Below, in pieces: positions 60,892-64,000 of a stretch of DNA of 64,000 bases. The notes beneath the pieces are model-generated. The model did no database searches. It was not told where the DNA came from and saw only the letters and a list, made by a program, of their open reading frames with translations. Every line of letters begins with the position of its first letter. Within the stretch, counting starts at the first letter, position 1. Location of the stretch: assembly GCF_008087625.1 (NCBI RefSeq), contig NZ_CP042997.1, forward strand, positions 2,976,001 to 3,040,000, written 5' to 3'. The position numbers and the translations under genes were made by a program. The stretch is from Aquisphaera giovannonii. GTDB lineage: Bacteria > Planctomycetota > Planctomycetia > Isosphaerales > Isosphaeraceae.

Positions 60892-63800
60892 TCACGCATC
60901 CGGCGAGAACGTCCAGTTCAAGATATCCTGGGTCGACGACAGGCTTCCGGTGCCCGCGGTGAAGCCCACGTACGCGAGATTCCCGCCCACGGCCGTCACG
61001 ATGTCCACGGCATACGATCGCGTGATCGAGGCGCCGGTGGCGGCGTCGGAGAGCTTCACCGTGAGCAGACTGCCGTCGTACGAGATGGTCACGTCGAAGA
61101 CATGACCGCTGTGAAGGTCGATGCCGGTGCCGTTGAGGTTATTCATGCCGCCCTGGGGAGCGAGGCCGCCGACCGTCGGCGGAGCTCCCCCGGTGAATAC
61201 GCCGATCGAGTTCGAGCCCTCGCCCTGGTTGCTGTAGAGGTCGAACTTGATCGCCACGCTCTTGGAGAGGGAGTTCCCGCCGCTGCTGCTGTAGGCGCCG
61301 TAGCCCAGCCCGCTCCCCGTCGCACCGAGGGCCGTCGGGGCGTTGCCCTGGATGCAGAAAGTGAATCCGTCCGCGAGCGTGTTCCCGGAGGAAAGCTGGA
61401 AGCGGAAGCTGGTTGAGAACCCGGCCACATAGACCTGGTTCGTCGTGAACGCGCTCGCGGCTTCGTTGCGTCCACCGTCGGTGAGCTGCAAGGCGGTCCC
61501 GACCTGCTTCACGTAGGCCCCGCCGTTGAGCGTGAGCCCTGCGGTGCTCGTGAAGCCGGCGTCGAAGTCCACGCCCGGGAGCACCTGCGTCACGTCGATC
61601 TCGTCGATCTTGTTGTTCGCGGCGCCCGCGGCGTTGCTCACGTAGAGGACGCCGCCGGTCACCGTCACGGTGACCGTGTTCTCGACCCAGTGGGCGGAAT
61701 TGGGCGACGCGGCCGGCGTGCCGTTGATGGCGAGCGTGCCTCCGGTCACGACGCCGCCGGAGAGCGTCCCGCCCACGTTGATCCTGAACACGCTGTCAAC
61801 GGCCGTCGGGTCGCCGGCGATCAGGTGGACCGAATAGATCCCGTTCGGCACGGCGATCCCCCACCATGCGTTGGTGTTGCCGGGCTTCTGCATGTGGCCC
61901 AGGCTGTCGTGCAGCTCGTCGGGGGAATTGACTGCGTTCCGGTCTCGGGCGTTGGCCGTGTTGTCGACGTTCCAGCCGTATTGCAGGCCGTTGGCCCGGG
62001 TGCCGGCCGAGTAAGCAAGGCCGGTGTCGGCGAGGTAATCGGCCACCGCCAGCCCGTTCGCGGTCGTGAAGTTCACGTGCGTCAGGAACAGCGGCATCGC
62101 GTGCGACTCGCCGGATTTCGCGCTCTCGCCGCCGGAGTTCACCGCGGTGACCTTGTAGAAGTACGTCACGCCGAAGGCGGCCGCCGCGTCGGTGAACGAC
62201 GTGCCCGTGACCATGGTGGCGATCGGAGTGCCCGTCTCTCCCCCGCTGCTCAGCGAGCGGTAGACGTTGTAGCCGGCGGCGCCCGCCGAGGCCGTCCAGC
62301 TCAGAAGGACGCTCGCGACCGGCGTGTTGAACGGGACCGATGAGGTCAGCCCGGTGGGCGCCGCGGGGGCGGTCGCAGCCAGCGACGCCGACGCCTCGGC
62401 AGACGGGGCACTCTCGGCGGGGAGCGGAGGGGTCCGCGTGGCGTTGGCGTTGACGGCCGTGACCTCGTAGTAGTACGTGACCCCCGGTGTCGCCGAGGCG
62501 TCGATGTACGCCGTCGTGGCCAAGCCCGCGGCCAGGGGCGTGGTGCCCTCGCCGCCCGGGGTGGTGCTCCTGTAGACGTTGTAGGACAGCGTCCCGTACG
62601 CCGCGGGGGCGGTCCAGGTCAGGGCCAAGCCGTTGCCGTTGGCCTTGGCGGTCAGGCCCGAAGGTGGCAGGGTGATCGTCGTCGCGTTCGTCCCGGTGAA
62701 GTCGTTGTGGCCCGAGGTGTTGATGGCCTGGACGTGATACTCGTAGAACGTCCCGGGGACCACGTTCGTATCCGCCCAGGTCGGGTACGTTGACGGCGGC
62801 GTGGCATTCAGCGCAGGCAGCGTCGCGACCTGGGTGAACCCGCCGCTGCCGTTGGCCTGGCGGAGGATGATGTAGCTGGTGGCCGCGCGACCGGCGTTGT
62901 CGGTCCAGGTGAGGTCGACCTCGCCGGTGCCGACGTTCACCACCGCGGCGTCGGAAGGCTTCGGCGGTGCCAGCGGGATCGCGACCGAAGCCGTGTTCGA
63001 GTTGGCCGAGTCGCCCGCCGTGTTGAACGCGCGGATGCGATAGTAATACGTCCCGCCCGGCGCGATGCCCGGGGCCGCGTCGATGAATCCGGTGGCCGCG
63101 GCCGAGGCGATGGTCTGGGTGATCAGATTCTGCGTGAAGCCGCTGTCGGTGGCCCGGTCGAGGTGGAAGCCGGCCTGGTTGGTGGCGTTGTTGGCCCAGG
63201 CGAGGCTGACCGAGGTGTCGGTCGCCGGCGACGCGCCCAGCCCCGACGGGGCCGAGGGGGCCTGCGGCGCGTTGGGCGCGAAGGACCAGGTGATGATGTC
63301 CTGTTTCGCGGACAGGCCGCCGGTGCCGGCCGTGAATCCGGCGTAGGCCGTGCTGCCGCCCACGGCGGAGGGGATGTTGATCGTGTAGGCCTGAGTCGCC
63401 GACTTCCCTGTCTGGGTGTCCCTGATGACCACGGTCAGCGTGGTCCCGTCGTACGTCATCTCGACCTGCATGACGTCGCCGCTGTGCAGGTCGACGCCGG
63501 AGGGAGCCAGGTTGATGGAGCCCGCGTTCGTGGGCGATGCACCGCCGGTGTAGAGGCCCGTCGAGTCGACCCCTTCGCCCTGGTTGCTGTAGAGGTCGAA
63601 CTTGATCGCCACGCTGTTGGGGATGCCGCCGGGCCCGCCCGCGCTATATGGCCCGTAGCCGAGGGCGGCGCCGGTCGAGCCCAGGGACGTCGGCGCCTTG
63701 CTCTGGATGCAGAAGGTGAAGCCGTCCGCCGTGCCGGCCCCCGCGGTGACCTGGAAGGTGAACTGCGTGGTGAATTTTGTGACATCGACGGGGCTCGTGG

Positions 63801-64000
63801 AGAAGGCGCTCGCGGCCTGGTTCTTGCCGCCGTTGGTGAGCTCCAGCCGAGTGCCGACGAGCGACGTCGAGCCGTTTAGCGTGAGCTTGCTCGCGGCCCC
63901 CGCGAAGCCGGCCGAGAAGTCGAGGACGGGGATGACGTTCGTCGTGGAGACCGTGACGGGATCCGAGGGCGGCGAGCTGCCCACGCCGTTGAAGCCCCGC
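60892..64000 (-). CDS. Large lectin/fibronectin-III secreted protein (C-terminal part, 5' end outside window)
   Basis: The frame is open from beyond base 64000 to the TGA at 60892-60894, giving over 1036 visible residues. In order there are: the end of one fibronectin-III-like domain, an L-type (legume-like) lectin domain (DFSAGFAGAASKLTLNG to DIITWSFAPNA), four fibronectin III domains (repeats of SVSLAWANN-, DLTWTDN-, ALTWTAP- and LLSWTAS-type strands), a carbohydrate-binding or malectin-like domain (about 630-810), and a second L-type lectin domain very similar to the first (FDLYSNQGEG and DLHSG blocks repeat). It is probably an extracellular adhesin or polysaccharide-binding protein. There is no PEP-CTERM or anchor at the visible end. 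Confidence 0.85.
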   Translation of the reverse strand, partial: RGFNGVGSSPPSDPVTVSTTNVIPVLDFSAGFAGAASKLTLNGSTSLVGTRLELTNGGKNQAASAFSTSPVDVTKFTTQFTFQVTAGAGTADGFTFCIQSKAPTSLGSTGAALGYGPYSAGGPGGIPNSVAIKFDLYSNQGEGVDSTGLYTGGASPTNAGSINLAPSGVDLHSGDVMQVEMTYDGTTLTVVIRDTQTGKSATQAYTINIPSAVGGSTAYAGFTAGTGGLSAKQDIITWSFAPNAPQAPSAPSGLGASPATDTSVSLAWANNATNQAGFHLDRATDSGFTQNLITQTIASAAATGFIDAAPGIAPGGTYYYRIRAFNTAGDSANSNTASVAIPLAPPKPSDAAVVNVGTGEVDLTWTDNAGRAATSYIILRQANGSGGFTQVATLPALNATPPSTYPTWADTNVVPGTFYEYHVQAINTSGHNDFTGTNATTITLPPSGLTAKANGNGLALTWTAPAAYGTLSYNVYRSTTPGGEGTTPLAAGLATTAYIDASATPGVTYYYEVTAVNANATRTPPLPAESAPSAEASASLAATAPAAPTGLTSSVPFNTPVASVLLSWTASAGAAGYNVYRSLSSGGETGTPIATMVTGTSFTDAAAAFGVTYFYKVTAVNSGGESAKSGESHAMPLFLTHVNFTTANGLAVADYLADTGLAYSAGTRANGLQYGWNVDNTANARDRNAVNSPDELHDSLGHMQKPGNTNAWWGIAVPNGIYSVHLIAGDPTAVDSVFRINVGGTLSGGVVTGGTLAINGTPAASPNSAHWVENTVTVTVTGGVLYVSNAAGAANNKIDEIDVTQVLPGVDFDAGFTSTAGLTLNGGAYVKQVGTALQLTDGGRNEAASAFTTNQVYVAGFSTSFRFQLSSGNTLADGFTFCIQGNAPTALGATGSGLGYGAYSSSGGNSLSKSVAIKFDLYSNQGEGSNSIGVFTGGAPPTVGGLAPQGGMNNLNGTGIDLHSGHVFDVTISYDGSLLTVKLSDAATGASITRSYAVDIVTAVGGNLAYVGFTAGTGSLSSTQDILNWTFSPDA

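Noticed and set aside
1-64000. tRNA, rRNA, CRISPR arrays, insertion sequences or phage genes.
   Set aside because: No T-loop/anticodon-like folds, spaced repeats, transposase motifs or integrase motifs were recognised by eye; a dedicated scan would be needed to exclude a tRNA.

Overview
The window is strongly GC-rich and almost fully coding. It looks like chromosomal DNA of a planctomycete, most likely Isosphaeraceae-like. The indicators are a DUF1559 prepilin-like protein followed by a small lipoprotein, a DUF1573 protein, an FG-GAP secreted protein, LTxxQ-like secreted helical proteins, a PEP-CTERM protein behind a sigma-54 promoter, an EF-hand/deiodinase-like fusion and several families I know mainly from planctomycetes. 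I see no rRNA, tRNA, CRISPR array, transposase or phage gene. The lineage is inferred from gene content alone.

Layout. 0-4.6 kb: tail of an osmoprotectant ABC transporter, a nucleoside-type MFS permease, a DUF1573/glycosyltransferase pair and a proline-rich small protein. 4.8-12 kb (+): FG-GAP secreted protein, a MotA/TolQ-type channel subunit with a single-pass Ig-like partner, and two secreted LTxxQ-like proteins. 12-18.6 kb: an ATC-hydrolase-family protein, two tandem alpha/beta hydrolases, an M24-fold protein lacking metal ligands, and a site-2 protease. 18.6-22.6 kb: LOG-family protein, then hemE and hemG (late heme synthesis). 22.6-31.5 kb (-): seven colinear genes in two tightly overlapping groups: methyltransferase, GT-C glycosyltransferase, CDP-alcohol phosphatidyltransferase and sugar-type oxidoreductase; then sensor kinase, sugar isomerase-like protein and an ABC permease. 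This looks like an envelope glycolipid or phosphoglycan locus. 31.9-36.2 kb: small conserved proteins and an ADP-ribosylglycohydrolase. 36.3-43.1 kb: a UbiB-type kinase facing LptG, LptF, an aminotransferase and an LpxL-like acyltransferase (lipid A/LPS-type functions). 43.1-44.4 kb is a long gene-free stretch. 44.4-47.8 kb: ketoacyl synthase, FAH-family hydrolase, lipoprotein and acyl carrier protein, ending in a perfect 21-bp hairpin terminator. 48.2-55 kb (+): sigma-54-driven PEP-CTERM metalloprotease-like protein, PlsC acyltransferase, APH-like kinase, secreted proteins, DUF1559 prepilin with lipoprotein, and the EF-hand/deiodinase fusion. 55-60.4 kb: ymdB and rny (RNA turnover), a lipase-like hydrolase and two small conserved proteins. 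60.9 kb to the end (-): the C-terminal part of a very large lectin/fibronectin-III secreted protein that continues past the window.

The most interesting signals are: (1) a near-perfect sigma-54 promoter with phased TTACA half-sites and a structured leader in front of the PEP-CTERM gene; (2) a MotA/TolQ channel paired with an Ig-domain protein instead of an ExbD/MotB-type partner; (3) the 24-31 kb envelope-lipid operon, whose CDP-alcohol phosphatidyltransferase has His in place of the last motif aspartate; and (4) an M24 pita-bread protein without its metal ligands. Functions come from motifs read by eye; no database search was run.
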